A program made the translations under genes and the position numbers. From Monodelphis domestica (taxonomy: Eukaryota > Chordata > Mammalia > Didelphimorphia > Didelphidae), in the NCBI RefSeq assembly GCF_027887165.1, contig NC_077227.1, forward strand, positions 82,668,930-82,732,929: a stretch of DNA of 64,000 bases, written 5' to 3'. Every line of letters starts with the position of its first letter. Position 1 is the stretch's first letter. The notes beneath the pieces were generated by a model. That model did no database searches. It saw nothing but the letters and a program-made list of their open reading frames with translations, and was not told where the DNA came from. Positions 46,221 through 57,923 of the stretch are shown here, piece after piece.

Positions 46221-47514
46221 TCCTCTCTTATATCTATCACAATTTATATCTTCCAGTATTTTAATCACTACAGTTTAAGACCTCAACCATTTTAAATCTC
46301 ACAACACCCCCACCAAAACTCCCTACTAGCTTTTATTCATTTCTCTATTAGGGTATGTCATAATTTGATAAATCATAATCTCTTCCTTACATATCTTATA
46401 TTTTTAGAGAAACTGTTTGGAAACATCTTTTCCAGCTACTTGTTTTCCTTCTAATTTTCACTACTTTATATGTGCTGGTAGAAAATCTTTTGAATTTTAT
46501 ATAATAATTAAAGTTGTCCATTTTACCTTGTTCAATCCTCTCTCTATCATTTGTTTAGTCATGCGCACTAGCCAAATTTGGAGAAATATGGCTACAGTTA
46601 ATCAGTTGGTGATGGACTTTTTTTTTTTTGGCCAAATAAATTCATGAAAACATCTACTAGAGTGTAGAAAGGGTTGCAACCTATATCAAGGAGGAAGAAC
46701 CCAAGTAGGTGATATCAGGGATCCCTAAAAATCTTATGGCTGGTTGACCTCAAAGAAGGGCATTCTAGGCAAACACCCACATTTTATACTTCCCCAGGTT
46801 AGGTGTCGGGGCAGATAAAACATCCAGGTCATTGTGACTGTGAAGACCTGATTTCTGAAGGAAACAGAAAGAATCCACTCCTGTCTACCATTATGCCTCT
46901 GTTAACAGAGCATTTAGATGAATTCACAATTCACATCTGAGGTCAACTTTGTTTTCAATTCAGCTTTGTAAACTACATTTCATCACATACTCTACAGCAC
47001 TGAAACTCAATTTGGGAGAAGCCCAGAGGGAGAAATGCAGCATCATACTTCATAATGGCCAAGTCCATTAGCTAGAGAACCCCATTGTCCTCCGCTTCCC
47101 AGTTTACTTTGTGGTTCATTGTTTGACTTCAGCTCTTTAACAAGGGAAATTCAGAGCACTTGGTCATCACTTTTCTATTAAGCTCTCTTTCCACCAAACT
47201 CCACAGGTGACAGAGGGTGTGATACAGTTACAATGAGCCTTTGGCTGATGTCATCCATGGGCCAAGGCTCCCTCTGATAAAAAGAAACAGAAAAAGGGAG
47301 GCCCAGACTTCCACCTGCACCTGAATTATGCAGGTAATTCACTCAACTGGGATGTCCCAATGGAGTCCTGGTTTCGTTTCACCGGAGGAGAAAAAGTTTC
47401 CTGGCATGCTGACAGATGTGACAATGAAAATAGGAAAGCTGTGCAAATGTTAGGGGGGGATTCTATAAATGATGCTGATAGTTATGCAAACACAGAACTG
47501 AGAAACTACAGAAG
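46221..47514. other. Unassigned; 46880-47350 repeat-free
   Basis: 46221-46660 may be more of an inverted LINE. 46880-47350 has no recognised repeat and carries CACCTGCACCTG E-box-like text near 47312-47323. Confidence 0.4.
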
Positions 47515-47642
47515 TTTAGGGCTAGAAGGGACTCTTAGAGATGAGTTCATCCAATTTCCTCTTTTTTACAGAGGAAGAAAATGGTAGAAGTAGTACTTCC
47601 ATGTCTCTTAGCTCCAAACTCAGTACTCTTTCTATTGTACTT
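47515..47642 (-). repeat. MIR-type repeat
   Basis: TTTAGGGCTAGAAGGGACTC and TTTTACAGAGGAAGAAAATG. Confidence 0.6.
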
Positions 47643-48140
47643 TAATGGAAGAAAAAATACTGTGTTTATAAACTAGATATATTAACTGAATGACTTTTCC
47701 AATTTATGAAGGTTATCTTCATATCCAAGAGGACTCTAGATAATCATCCATTTGCCCTTAAAAATATTTAACACTCAGCTCTCTGAAAAAGTACTAAATA
47801 CATACATCTAAGTTTTATCAACATTATTAACATTTGCCCCATTAATCTCTTAAGTCCAAGGACTGGCAAACTATGACTATGACTATAAACTATGGCCGAA
47901 TTATGCTGCCTGTTTTTGTACAGACCTTGCTCAGCCTTGATTTGTAGCATTTACTGGTTTCTGGGGTATGTCCTCACCTTGAAAATTTAGCAATCAGCTC
48001 TTATGATTGCTGACCCAGCACTTCCTTGGAGACACCATCCAATCTTGAGATTTCATCAGTTTAAACCAGCAGAGGATGGGGAAGCCTGTCCTTGAGAGGG
48101 AAAGAGATTTTCCTCTCTTCCCCTCACTAGGTCATATCAA

Positions 48141-48304
48141 ATTTTTTTTTTAAACCCTTACTTCAATACTGTGTATTGGCTCCAAGGCAGAAGAGTGGTA
48201 GGGGCTAGGCAATGGGGGTCAAGTGACTTGCCCAGGGTCACACAGCTGGGAAGTGTCTGAGGCCAGATTTGAACCTAGGACCTCCCATCTCTAGACCTAG
48301 CTCA
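48141..48304 (-). mobile_element. tRNA-headed SINE, head truncated, with target duplication
   Basis: Body contains GACTTGCCCAGGGTCACACA. GTCATATCAA repeats at 48131-48140 and 48305-48314. The last part of the tRNA head is missing. Confidence 0.82.
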
Positions 48305-48739
48305 GTCATATCAATTTTAAACAGAGATGTTCAACCAGTAAAGACAAACAGAGAGCAGGGACAACATATTATAGGCAGAAAGAGATACAGTCATTCAAGG
48401 GAGGAAGGAACTTCAAGAACTATGACTTCTAGGGGAAAAAGATGGCTATGGACTTCTGGAAAATGAATGATCAGTCTATGGTCACACAGTTATTAAACAT
48501 CCTTGGTGGGGGTTTCACTATGCAAATTCCAGATCCTTAAAGGATTGAGCTGGGTGCTAGGAACTCAAATACAAAAGAAGTTTTTCTATCATCTCTGCCA
48601 TTAAGTACCTTATAGCCTGTTTTTAAAAAATAATTCTTACGTACACACACATGTACACATAATGAAATGGCAAAAATTATACATACATACATACATATGT
48701 ATGTATATATACATTCACACTTCAAAATAAAGCCAAAAT

Positions 48740-49330
48740 GATTGAAGGGATGTCCATTAATTAAGGAATGACTGAACAAATTATGGTATATGTTGGTGAT
48801 GGAACACTATTGTGGTGTAAGAAATGATGAACAGGATGACTTCAGAAAAAGTTGGAAAGACCTACATGAACTGATGAGGAGTGAAATGAGCAGAACCAGA
48901 AGAACACTGTACACAGTAACAACAATATTGTGGAATGATCAACTGTGAAAGACTTGGCTACTCTAAGCAACAAAACGATCCAGGAAAATTCTGAGGGACT
49001 TACAACAAAGAATGTTATCCTCCTCCAGAAAAAAAAAAAAGCTATTGGAATTGGAATGCAGATCAAAGCATATGATTTTTCAATGTAGTTTATTTGAGGT
49101 TTTTTGGGAGGGTTTTATATGATTATTCTCTTATAAAAATTAACATATGGAAATATGTTTTGCATGATAATACATTAATAAACCAGATCAAATTGCTTAC
49201 CAGCTCCAGTATGGAAGAGAAGACAATTTGGATCATATAACTTCAGAATTTATGGGGAAATTTGTTATTACATGTAATTGATAAAATAAAGTATACTTAC
49301 CAAAAAGAATATAATCAAAAAAGAAAGAAT
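48740..49330 (+). mobile_element. Older L1 3' end, fairly complete tail
   Basis: ORF2-tail text (ATGGTATATGTTGGTGATGG), then the 3' UTR (CAGATCAAATTGCTTACCAG, GGATCATATAACTTCAGAAT), ending in AAAATAAAG and A-rich sequence. It gives the longest view of this family's 3' end in the window. Confidence 0.8.
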
Positions 49331-49339
49331 TATGAATGG

Positions 49340-49830
49340 AAGTAGTCAGGAAATGTTTCATGGACAAGATGGAACTTGAGGTGAGCCTTGATAGAGGAGC
49401 TGAATTTACAGAAGTAAAGACAAGACAAATAGTTTGAGTGAAAGCACAGTGATGGCATTGAGTTTGGCACTCTGAAAGTGACAAGGAGACTGGCTTTGGC
49501 TGAGAGTTCCTATTGAAGTAAAGAGTTGGTTGAAGAAGTGAGGTGTAGACTAATTATGAAGGATCTTGATTGTAAGACAGAGGGGTTTGAAGTTTATGGA
49601 CTAGGCAAGAGGGAGCCATTGAAAATTTCTGAGCAGAGAACACAATGAAACTTCCATTTTAGGATAATTAATTTGGCAGAGATGAGTGAGTGAGATGGAT
49701 TAGAGGAGAAGCCTAAGAATGAAAGCAAGAAGATATGCCAGAAGGCAATGATAGGAATCCAAGTGGAAATTATGGGGGTCTTCATGAAAATTCTGGCAGT
49801 GGGTACAACTTAAAGTGTTGGTTTGAAAAA
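49340..49830 (+). repeat. Old interspersed repeat, distal part of the same class
   Basis: GAGGGAGCCATTGAAAATTT, TGAGTGAGATGGATTAGAGG and ATGATAGGAATCCAAGTGGA resemble the long 3' text of the family seen at 9300-9400. Confidence 0.45.
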
Positions 49831-51599
49831 CGTCTAGGAAGCTTAGTGGATCTCATTTCTGGTCAGATAGAAGAGAGGAAGGAAAGAAATAAGTTAGGCT
49901 GATTTCAAGGCCTCTAGGCTGAGAAACTGGTGAATATAAATGACACAAATGATGAAGTTGTAAGAAGAGCCTAGTTGGGGAGAAGGTGATAAGTTTGATT
50001 TTGAACATGCCAAAGTTATGAGGATAATGAGACAACTGTAACCAATTTTTGAGACAGACCCCTAATTCCAAAAGCCTCACTTGGTGGGTTTGGTTTTCTT
50101 TTGTTAGTCCAACCCTGTCATTTTATTTTATTTTTTAGTTTCAGTTTTATTGAATTTCCAAATTCTCTCCCTCTCAAATCCCACTCCCAGTTGGTAGGGA
50201 TCTTCTTCCTCTTTTGGAAAGGGCTGAGCCTAACAAGAGTTCTGCTACACCTGTACTTTTGTGAATTGAGTGCTGTGGTAACAGTAGGGATGGCAGCTGT
50301 TTGAGATCAAGAGTAGTCGTGGTTTGTATCTGGAGAGAGCAAGGAGACCAAATGGGAACTGAAGCAGAAGGTTAGAGACTAGGGAGCCCAGTTGAGGCAC
50401 AGTAGCCTGTGGACTACCTGGGGACCAGAGATGTCTCTGCTTTCAGCAGCCAAAATGGAACAGTGATTGCTAATTTTCCACCAGAAAGAATAGATGCCAA
50501 ATTGTGAAGTATGGTATCTCCTCCTTCCCCTCACCTCTACTTTCCACTTTCAACCCATCGGGCAGAAGTTAATTCCAAAGGTTACTTTCCTAATTTACGT
50601 TCAAGGAGTTAAATTTTCTTTTGTTGGCTAGATAAATTCTGAGTGTTGTTGCCCAACTGATAAATTCTTAGTGTTGTTACTATATTAGTAGCAGAGAAGA
50701 ACAGGGTTTGTTATTTATATACAGAGATACAGAAAAGAGCAATGTTTGAGCCCTGGTCCCCAAAAGTTTGGGGCTTTCTTTTGGTTAGAGGCCAAGCCAA
50801 ATTGAAAGAGAATATTGCAGTTTTATTATTAATCATTTTAATAAGCTTCTCTAAAGTCAGAACTAAGCTTGATATAGAGTTTCTCCTTCCTTTACCCTAG
50901 GCTAAAAATGAGTCAGAGTGCTATCTTTGGGTCTGGAACAAGGGTGGGTTGTAGGGACATTTGGCCCTACTCATTCCTTCCTATTTCCCCTAAGCAAGCC
51001 CATAGAAAACTCTCTATTTGAAGTGGAGCCAAGGGCTGTGACTAGGAAGAAAAAAGTCAACCAGTGGGAGGAGAAAAAGTGTGGTTGGTCCTGGCTGCCA
51101 TCAGCCACATTTTCCAAAAGGTGGTGGTCAGAGAAAGGAGTGAATGCTTTTCCTCTTTTGTCTTTACCTTCTACCTCAAGCATATACCCAGGCATGCCCA
51201 AAAGGTTATACATCAAAATAATGCTATCCCATCAGAAGCTGGAAATAAGGGACTGGAGTACACGTAAGAGCTTGAGATGAGATTTGGCAGTCATCCACAT
51301 GTGTGAGAGTTGAAAGGAGCAGTGATTAAGCTTCGGTGAGCATAACAGTTGGTGACCAGGAAAAACAGATACCTGAGAAAGAGAAAAAGAAAGAATGATC
51401 AAAAGAATAATGATAATATAGAGTCATGAAACCAAGGAGGAAAAAGTTTTCAAAAGTAAGGTGTCAGAGAGGACAAGAAAAATTTGATCTGAGAAAAGCC
51501 TATTGGATTTGACTAGAACAAATATATAGGTACATTTGGGTATAGTGAATAGCATTTCAGTGTTAAATATTTGTCTTAATTAAGCTGACTGTAGAATTA
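49831..51599. other. Unassigned, possibly diverged repeat
   Basis: No host exon recognised. The 120-codon frame at 50918-51280 has no family resemblance. Confidence 0.4.
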
Positions 51600-52080
51600 T
51601 AGTCTTCTCATTTGAAAAGGTAGATCATTTGGACAAACTTCCAACCCAAAATAACAATCCTTTTCATAGACTCCTTCTTAGGTTAGATGTTCTGCATGAA
51701 CATCTCCATTGTTTCAGAGTTCACTACCTTTCCTGGTCGCCAATTTCATTGTTGGACATCTTTAAGTCTTTATTATATTAAGATAGTATGAGTCTCCTGG
51801 TAACTTCTGTCCTTTGTTCCTGGTGCTATCTCCTGAAACTAATTAAAATAAATCTATTTTGGCAACCTGCATGGCAGTCTCTCCCGCATTCTTCTCTCCT
51901 CCAGGCAACATATCCCTAGTTCCCTCAATCATTTCCCATTTGTTTTAATTACCTGAACACTTTCCATCCCAGTTATCAGTCTCTAGATTGTTGGTGTCCC
52001 TTAAAATATTTTCCAAAGGATCGAACAACATTCAAGAGTGGTTTGACTTGAATAGAATATAAAGATGTCACTGGATGGCT
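51600..52080 (-). mobile_element. CR1/L3 LINE 3' fragment, inverted
   Basis: TCTCCTCCAGGCAACATATC, CTAGTTCCCTCAATCATTTC and AAGGATCGAACAACATTCAA match the reverse complement of CR1-type 3' sequence. Confidence 0.65.
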
Positions 52081-52124
52081 GAACTAGAGCATAGTTGTAA
52101 ACCTAAACCAGATATATGAGAGTA

Positions 52125-52260
52125 TTCAAATAAATCCAACAAACTCTTATTAAATGCTTTCTGTATTCACTGAACTGTGCTCTATATCCTAAGAATAAAA
52201 ATCTAAAGAGTCCCTACCCTTAAGGTTTTAACATCCTACCTGGAGAGACAATGATGACTT
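52125..52260 (+). repeat. Old interspersed repeat, same class
   Basis: AAACTCTTATTAAATGCTTT to AGTCCCTACCCTTAAGGTTT. Confidence 0.5.
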
Positions 52261-52809
52261 CAAGAATAAGAAGCTGGGAACCAGAAAGATCAAAGGACAC
52301 TGAACTAGCTAAGGGATGCCAAGTAGAACTAGACAAAGACTGAAACTAAAAATTTAGTTAAGTTCTCCAAATTAGGAAAATGCTCATTTTCTTTAAGGTG
52401 GAATATGCCCATTTTCCATCCTTTACCCTATCTACAGTTGAAGTATGGTTTTGCATGGCACATTGCTAGTGTCTTTGTATATTAGATTTCCTGGACCCAG
52501 TTAGAAAAGGGCACCGACAACAATCCAGAGAAGGGGAATGTGTCACAAAAGGGAAAATATTGCCCTCTTGTGGACCTCTATGTGGTGGCAGTGTGAAAAA
52601 AGGGACCCAGGAATTCTGGACAAGAGGCTGAAGGGACCTGAATGGAGTGACTAGTGCTTTCCTTTTTCGATCTTCTTTTTAGCCCAGTTGTCACTAATAA
52701 CCTTCAAGAGAATAACTCAATGGAGCTAGAGATGGAGAATAGAAGCAAAAAACTATTATGCAAATGAAAAGAGAATCAGGTGGCAAGGAAGTAAGAGCAC
52801 TTTTTATAC

Positions 52810-53175
52810 AAGTAAAACATTGGAAACAAATTATGTGATCATTGGTTGGCTAGGCAAATTGTGGCACATGGATAAAATGAAATATGATTATGCCATAGGA
52901 AATGAGGAATATGAAGAATTCAGAGAAACATGGGAAGACTTGTCTGAACTGATGCAAAGAAATCAGAATCAGGAAAAGACAATGAGATGGAACATGACTT
53001 CAATAGGATAGGGAGCAGAAGTGAATTAGAGAAATCAATAAGGATAGGGACTGAACCTCTGGTTTCACTGGAGGACTACTCAGATGAAGAAATACTCTCT
53101 ACCAAAGTAGGTCAATTACATTATTATAAGCAGAAACACTACAGGGCAGCTAAACTGAAATGAATTGTCATGGCC
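52810..53175 (+). mobile_element. Older L1 ORF2 C-terminus and 3' UTR, degraded
   Basis: The frame 52820-53011 reads IIGWLGKLWHMDKMKYDYAI and EEFRETWEDLSELMQ, an ORF2p tail homologous to the other copies. Confidence 0.7.
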
Positions 53176-53481
53176 AATCTTCATCATAGGGAATAAAGAA
53201 TGAAACACTTCATTCCTCTCTGCAGGGGGGTGGGGAACTATAGAGGCAGATTGTTGCATACTCTGTAAGATTTTAAGACACTTTTTTTTAGTTAAATATG
53301 CTGAACTGTTTTTCCTGGTTACTAGGGAAAATTCAACCTAAGGAAGGGAGGATATATCAGGAAATGATAGTGATATAATGGTATTAAACCTAACCTGATC
53401 TAAGATCTAAGCAAATTGATCTATTTATTTTATATTTTATTTTATAAAAGAGGTGTGAATCACTGTTCTAATGCAATTTTT

Positions 53482-53680
53482 AAAAATCTTTTCTTTCCAT
53501 CGTAGAATAAATATTGCTTATTGGTTCCAAGGCAGAAGAGCAGTAAGGGTTAAGCAATGAGAATTAAATGACTTGTCCAGGATCATATAACTAGGTAGAG
53601 TCTGAGGCCAGGTTTGAACCCAGGACCTCCTATCTGTAGGCCTGGCTCTGGATCTACTAAGTCACCTAGATGTCCCATGG
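53482..53680 (-). mobile_element. tRNA-headed SINE with 11-bp target duplication
   Basis: ATGCAATTTTT at 53471-53481 and 53681-53691. Body contains GGTTCCAAGGCAGAAGAGCA and a recognisable head. Confidence 0.85.
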
Positions 53681-53934
53681 ATGCAATTTTTGAAAAGAGA
53701 AGGTCTATGGATATGAATGGATTAAATTCAATGTTAGCAATTATTACAGAACTTGTGATTAATGTTTTCAAAGAGAAAACAATGTAGCTTATCTATCAAC
53801 AACTGTGGCAAAGGTAAAGCAATTCTATGAAGTCCTTGCTAAAAGTTCTCCATCTTCAATCCACATCTTAGAACCTTCAATGCAAAGGTGAGAATAGGTG
53901 AAGCCAGTGAGAAGTCATCATCACCTTAAGAAGA

Positions 53935-54335
53935 ACTCTGACAAACTAGAGAGTGGACAAAGGAGGGTAGCCAGAATAGCAGAGGGCCTTGAGTCCATGA
54001 CATATGAGGACTGGTGGAAGGAAGTGGGCATGTTTAACCTACAGAAAATAAGACTCATGTAGCATATAACAGTCCTCTTTAAGTAGTCAAAGGGCTGTCA
54101 TCTGGAAGAAGGATTAGACTTGTACTGTTTGGCCCCAGAGGGCACCATCAGGAGCAAAGAGTGGAAATTGCAAAGAGATAAATTCATGCTTGATGTCAGG
54201 AAAATCTTCCTAATAATTAGAGCTGTCCAAAAGTAGAATAACCTGCTTCAAAAGGTGGCAGATTCCCCCTCTAACATCTCCTGTTTGAGATGATACCACA
54301 TTGGTTTCATGAAGCCCTGGACCATTGCAAACCTT
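53935..54335 (+). mobile_element. CR1/L3 LINE 3' end, longest copy
   Basis: GAGTGGACAAAGGAGGGTAG, GCCTTGAGTCCATGACATAT, TTTGGCCCCAGAGGGCACCA, CTTGATGTCAGGAAAATCTT, in order over 400 bases. Confidence 0.82.
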
Positions 54336-55144
54336 CCAGAAAGGAATTTGTAACCGTTCAAAAGAGTTTGACCTAATCATCAGCAGAGGAAAAATAGAAT
54401 TATGAAATGTCATTGAAGGATATAAACTACAGACCTTGACCAATGAATGAAACTGAATCTGGCACAAAGTGAGGCCCAAAATTTAACAGGAGGAACAAAT
54501 TTAGCCGAATTGACTTCAAGAAATGGCAATGCTCTTTGAAAGATTTCAAACTTCTCCCAGAAACAGGAGCCTGACTTTTTAACATTTCTTGTATGTTTGT
54601 GAGTCAAGGAACACAATTATTTCTGAGGAATTAAAAAGGAGTACCACACAAAGGGCAAGAGAGAGGTGCAGAGTAGCTGTTCATTGAATAGATATGTCTC
54701 TGGAAAATTAAGAAACTGGCCCTAAGGGGAGCTAAGGTCAATATAAGTTCTAATATTTTATTGCATTATTTATGGGAATTGATGAGAAGGGGTCTTATCC
54801 AGAAATAATCCCTTTTTTTCTGCACTGTTTTTCTGGAAACCAGAAGAAAGAAAATGATGGAGCATGAATGTGACACAAAGATAATCAATCTAAAGATTGT
54901 TTTAAAAGAAATATTTCAATTAAAGAAAGATATTTGAGACTTTGCTCAGTGTTATGAGGAAATACTTGAAGATGAGGAAATATCAGGGAGAAATGGGAGG
55001 AAAGGGGTCCAAAGGGAGGTTGGAGAGTCCCAAAAACAGCTTACTTGTGGAGCTTGCATAGAATCTGACCTTTATATCCACCAGGATTCTGAATATTGAA
55101 AGGATTGTTTGGCCATAAGACCTGGTTCTGTGAAGCATGGAAAT
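54336..55144. other. Unassigned
   Basis: Nothing recognised. Confidence 0.45.
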
Positions 55145-55315
55145 ATAAGATCATGGTATCATAGATTGAGAGCTAAAAGGGGTTTTAGAGGTTGTTCAAT
55201 CCAACTGCTTCAGTTAAAGATGAGAAAGTGAGGCCCAGAAAATGACTTGTCTATGGTTTGATTCCCTGGATTTTGAACCTAGGTCCTCCAACGCTAAATC
55301 CAGGATCCTTTTCTC
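55145..55315 (-). repeat. MIR-type repeat
   Basis: GGTTGTTCAATCCAACTGCT, AAAGATGAGAAAGTGAGGCC, TTTTGAACCTAGGTCCTCCA. Confidence 0.7.
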
Positions 55316-55552
55316 TATGTCATGAAACCTAACAACATAATATCAGAAATACACTGGAAATATTTCAACAGTGAAATAATACATCCTGTGCCCATAAATC
55401 ACTCATATAATTGTATAGGTATGACCAATGTACTGTTTTATATACCATACATTCCTATTTCTTCTGCTACATATATATCATCTTTGGCCAAATACTACAA
55501 CTTAATTATGCACCGAGTTATGGAGAATGTATTATATTAATAACCAAAGCAT

Positions 55553-55763
55553 CGGCGGCAACTGGGTGGCTCAGTGGATTGAGAGTCAGGCCTGGAGATG
55601 GGAGGTTCTAGGTTCAAATATGGCCTCAGACACTTCCCAGCTATGTGACCCTGGGCAAGTCACTTAACCTCCAGTGTCTACTCCTTACCACTCTTCTGCC
55701 TTAGAACCATTAAACACTATAGGTTCTAAGACAGAAGATAGGGGTTTAAAAAAATTAAAAAGT
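55553..55763 (+). mobile_element. tRNA-headed SINE, forward, with 10-bp target duplication
   Basis: Starts with the pol III head (GGTGGCTCAGTGGATTGAGA, an A-box-like segment) and a B-box-like GGTTCAAAT, and ends in an A-rich tail. ACCAAAGCAT flanks lie at 55543-55552 and 55764-55773. Confidence 0.88.
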
Positions 55764-55773
55764 ACCAAAGCAT

Positions 55774-57109
55774 TATACTAGACAGTAGGTAGCTGCCTGA
55801 ATGTATTGTCATAATTTATTGCATGAAGCTATACATATTCCTTGGATAAATTCAGGTCCCAAAACACTTTACCTTGGGATTATCTCAAGAAGGAACTTGC
55901 GACTTTAATTATATGCATAAATTGTTTTACATCCCTTATATATAGTTAGTATTTGGAGACCCAACCTTTGTATCTATGGATGAGGATGAGGCTCTTTAAA
56001 GGGTTAGGGTTCTTGGTAAAAAAAATCAGCCTCAGTACTGACAGGCAATAAAACTATTCTCATGTGATCCATTGATATCATTACTTCAACTCTCAGCTTT
56101 GCTTGCGAACACACAGTCATATTTCCCCAGAGTACTGAATAACATGTTCTGCTAAACAATGGTTTCTACTGAGAACTAAACTGCTTTTTAAATTTCTCAT
56201 TCATATTTAGTGATCAGATTTACTGACTTATAGCCAAGCGATAGAAGTTAGAAAATTCTAAAACTCTGAGCAGAGAGAGCACAACTTATACCTAAAACCT
56301 TAGGTACGATTCAAACAACTTGTTGCAGCAAAATCCAAAATCTTGGTCACCCTATTTCTCTAGAATTATCTCTCCCCGTGATTTTAAAGAATGAGGAGTG
56401 AGGAAAAGAGTCTAACATGGATTTTTAGCTATCAAAGGACACTAGTGATCAAGAAAAAAAATGCAGTGAATTTACACTGTGCCATTTCAAATATCATCAG
56501 TCTCACTGTTTGGGATTTAGAGTTGGCCTGCAGTACAAAGTATGAATGTGCCAGGGTTAGAAATGTGACCGACCAGAGCTTTTGCTAAGGTTAGCCAAGG
56601 TTCAGAGGGTCATGACTGGGCCATTTTATCAGTCATGTCATGCATGCACCCGACTGCCCGGGACAAATACAAACTTTATCTGTCAATTCTGTAAATTGAC
56701 CATCTTCCCTTATTGTGAATGAAGAAAAACTGAAATCTCACCTCTTATCTACCCCTAAGATTAGGCTTGCCCAGACCTACTTCTGAGTAAAGGTGGCAGA
56801 CCAAAGACTTTTAGTCTCATTCATTGCCAGTGACATGGGCTACTTTTAACCTGAAAAATGTATCCATGTATCTAATATGCCAGAATCTCAACCTCAAGAA
56901 ATGTATTTCTGATAGATCTACTTTACTGAACAATATTATCTACTTGTGAAGTCAATATGTAATACTGGCTCAGGTTACTTAGATTATGAGGTCTAGCAAT
57001 TAATTTCCAAAGGGTTTTCATTTTGATCTGAAGTGATACTTATTTAGGAGGAATAAAAATCCCATTTGGGGGAGCCATTACTGCAAAAGTAATTATGGAC
57101 ATCAGAATT
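55774..57109. other. Unassigned region 3' of CYP26A1
   Basis: AT-rich, little repeat content; no exon recognised. Confidence 0.45.
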
Positions 57110-57581
57110 GCCTCTAGGCCAAAATACAATTTATTATTATTTTTTTTACTGTTTAGCTCTCATTCTCTCTCTCTCTATCACACACACATAGACACACACA
57201 CTATCAGATTTTTTCACAGAAAACATATAGCAATGACAAGTATAAACTTATACAAAGTTAGAAATATGGTTAAGCAATACAATGAACACAAAACAATAAG
57301 CTCTTATTCATTTGACAAACTATCAATAAGATTTTAAAATAATTTTAAAAACCTACTACTTTCAGAAAGTCGCCTTAGTCAGGAATCATACAAATTCATT
57401 ATTTTAGTACTTTTAAAATGTAGACATGGTATTTGAGATGAAAAGAAACATTTTAAAGGCAATATAAATAACTATATGACATATATTTACAAATTAAATA
57501 TAATATTAAAGACAACAGGGGACACTATAAAACTTTACATATACTTCAAATAGTTCCTAAGTTCTACAGAGTTTGCACTAA
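57110..57581 (-). other. CYP26A1: CYP26A1 3' UTR (predicted)
   Basis: A-T rich sequence after the stop codon. The first AATAAA seen downstream on the minus strand is at 57135-57130, giving a 3' UTR of roughly 450-470 bases, similar in scale to other mammals. The left boundary is inferred from the signal position. Confidence 0.55.
57130..57135 (-). terminator. Candidate poly(A) signal AATAAA of CYP26A1
   Basis: TTTATT on the plus strand is AATAAA on the gene strand, about 450 bases past the stop codon. A T/A-rich stretch follows it. No closer AATAAA or ATTAAA was seen between it and the stop. Confidence 0.5.
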
Positions 57582-57923
57582 CTACATTTCACCCTTGAAA
57601 TGCATAAATTTTGTAGGGAGATTGTCCACTGGGTACACGGTGGGACTAGTTTTCATGGTAGGAGGTCCATTTAGAAGTTGCCAATCACAATGCCTGGCCA
57701 ACTCCACTGTAAATATTTTGAGAAGAATTTTTGCAAACTCTTTGCCTACACAGCTCCTGAGGCCCCCTCCAAATGGAATGAAACTGAATCTGGAAGAATC
57801 CTCTGGATAAGGCAACAGAAACCGATCAGGGTTAAATTCTTCCTTGTTGGTAAAAATGTCTGCAACGTCATGAGTATCACAGATACTGTAGATAACATTC
57901 CATCCTTTGGGAATCTGGTATCC
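57582..57923 (-). CDS. CYP26A1: CYP26A1 exon 7 (haem-binding loop, stop)
   Basis: 113 codons plus a TAG stop at 57584-57582. It contains FNPDRF, the haem-ligand signature FGGGLRSCVG, and the conserved C-terminal run KILLKIFTVELARHCDWQLL. The acceptor is CACAG|GGA. The end reads HFKGEM where human has HFHGEI. Confidence 0.97.
   Translation of the reverse strand, partial: GYQIPKGWNVIYSICDTHDVADIFTNKEEFNPDRFLLPYPEDSSRFSFIPFGGGLRSCVGKEFAKILLKIFTVELARHCDWQLLNGPPTMKTSPTVYPVDNLPTKFMHFKGEM

Noticed and set aside
55553-55620. tRNA-like A and B boxes
   Set aside because: Part of a SINE head; no complete cloverleaf.
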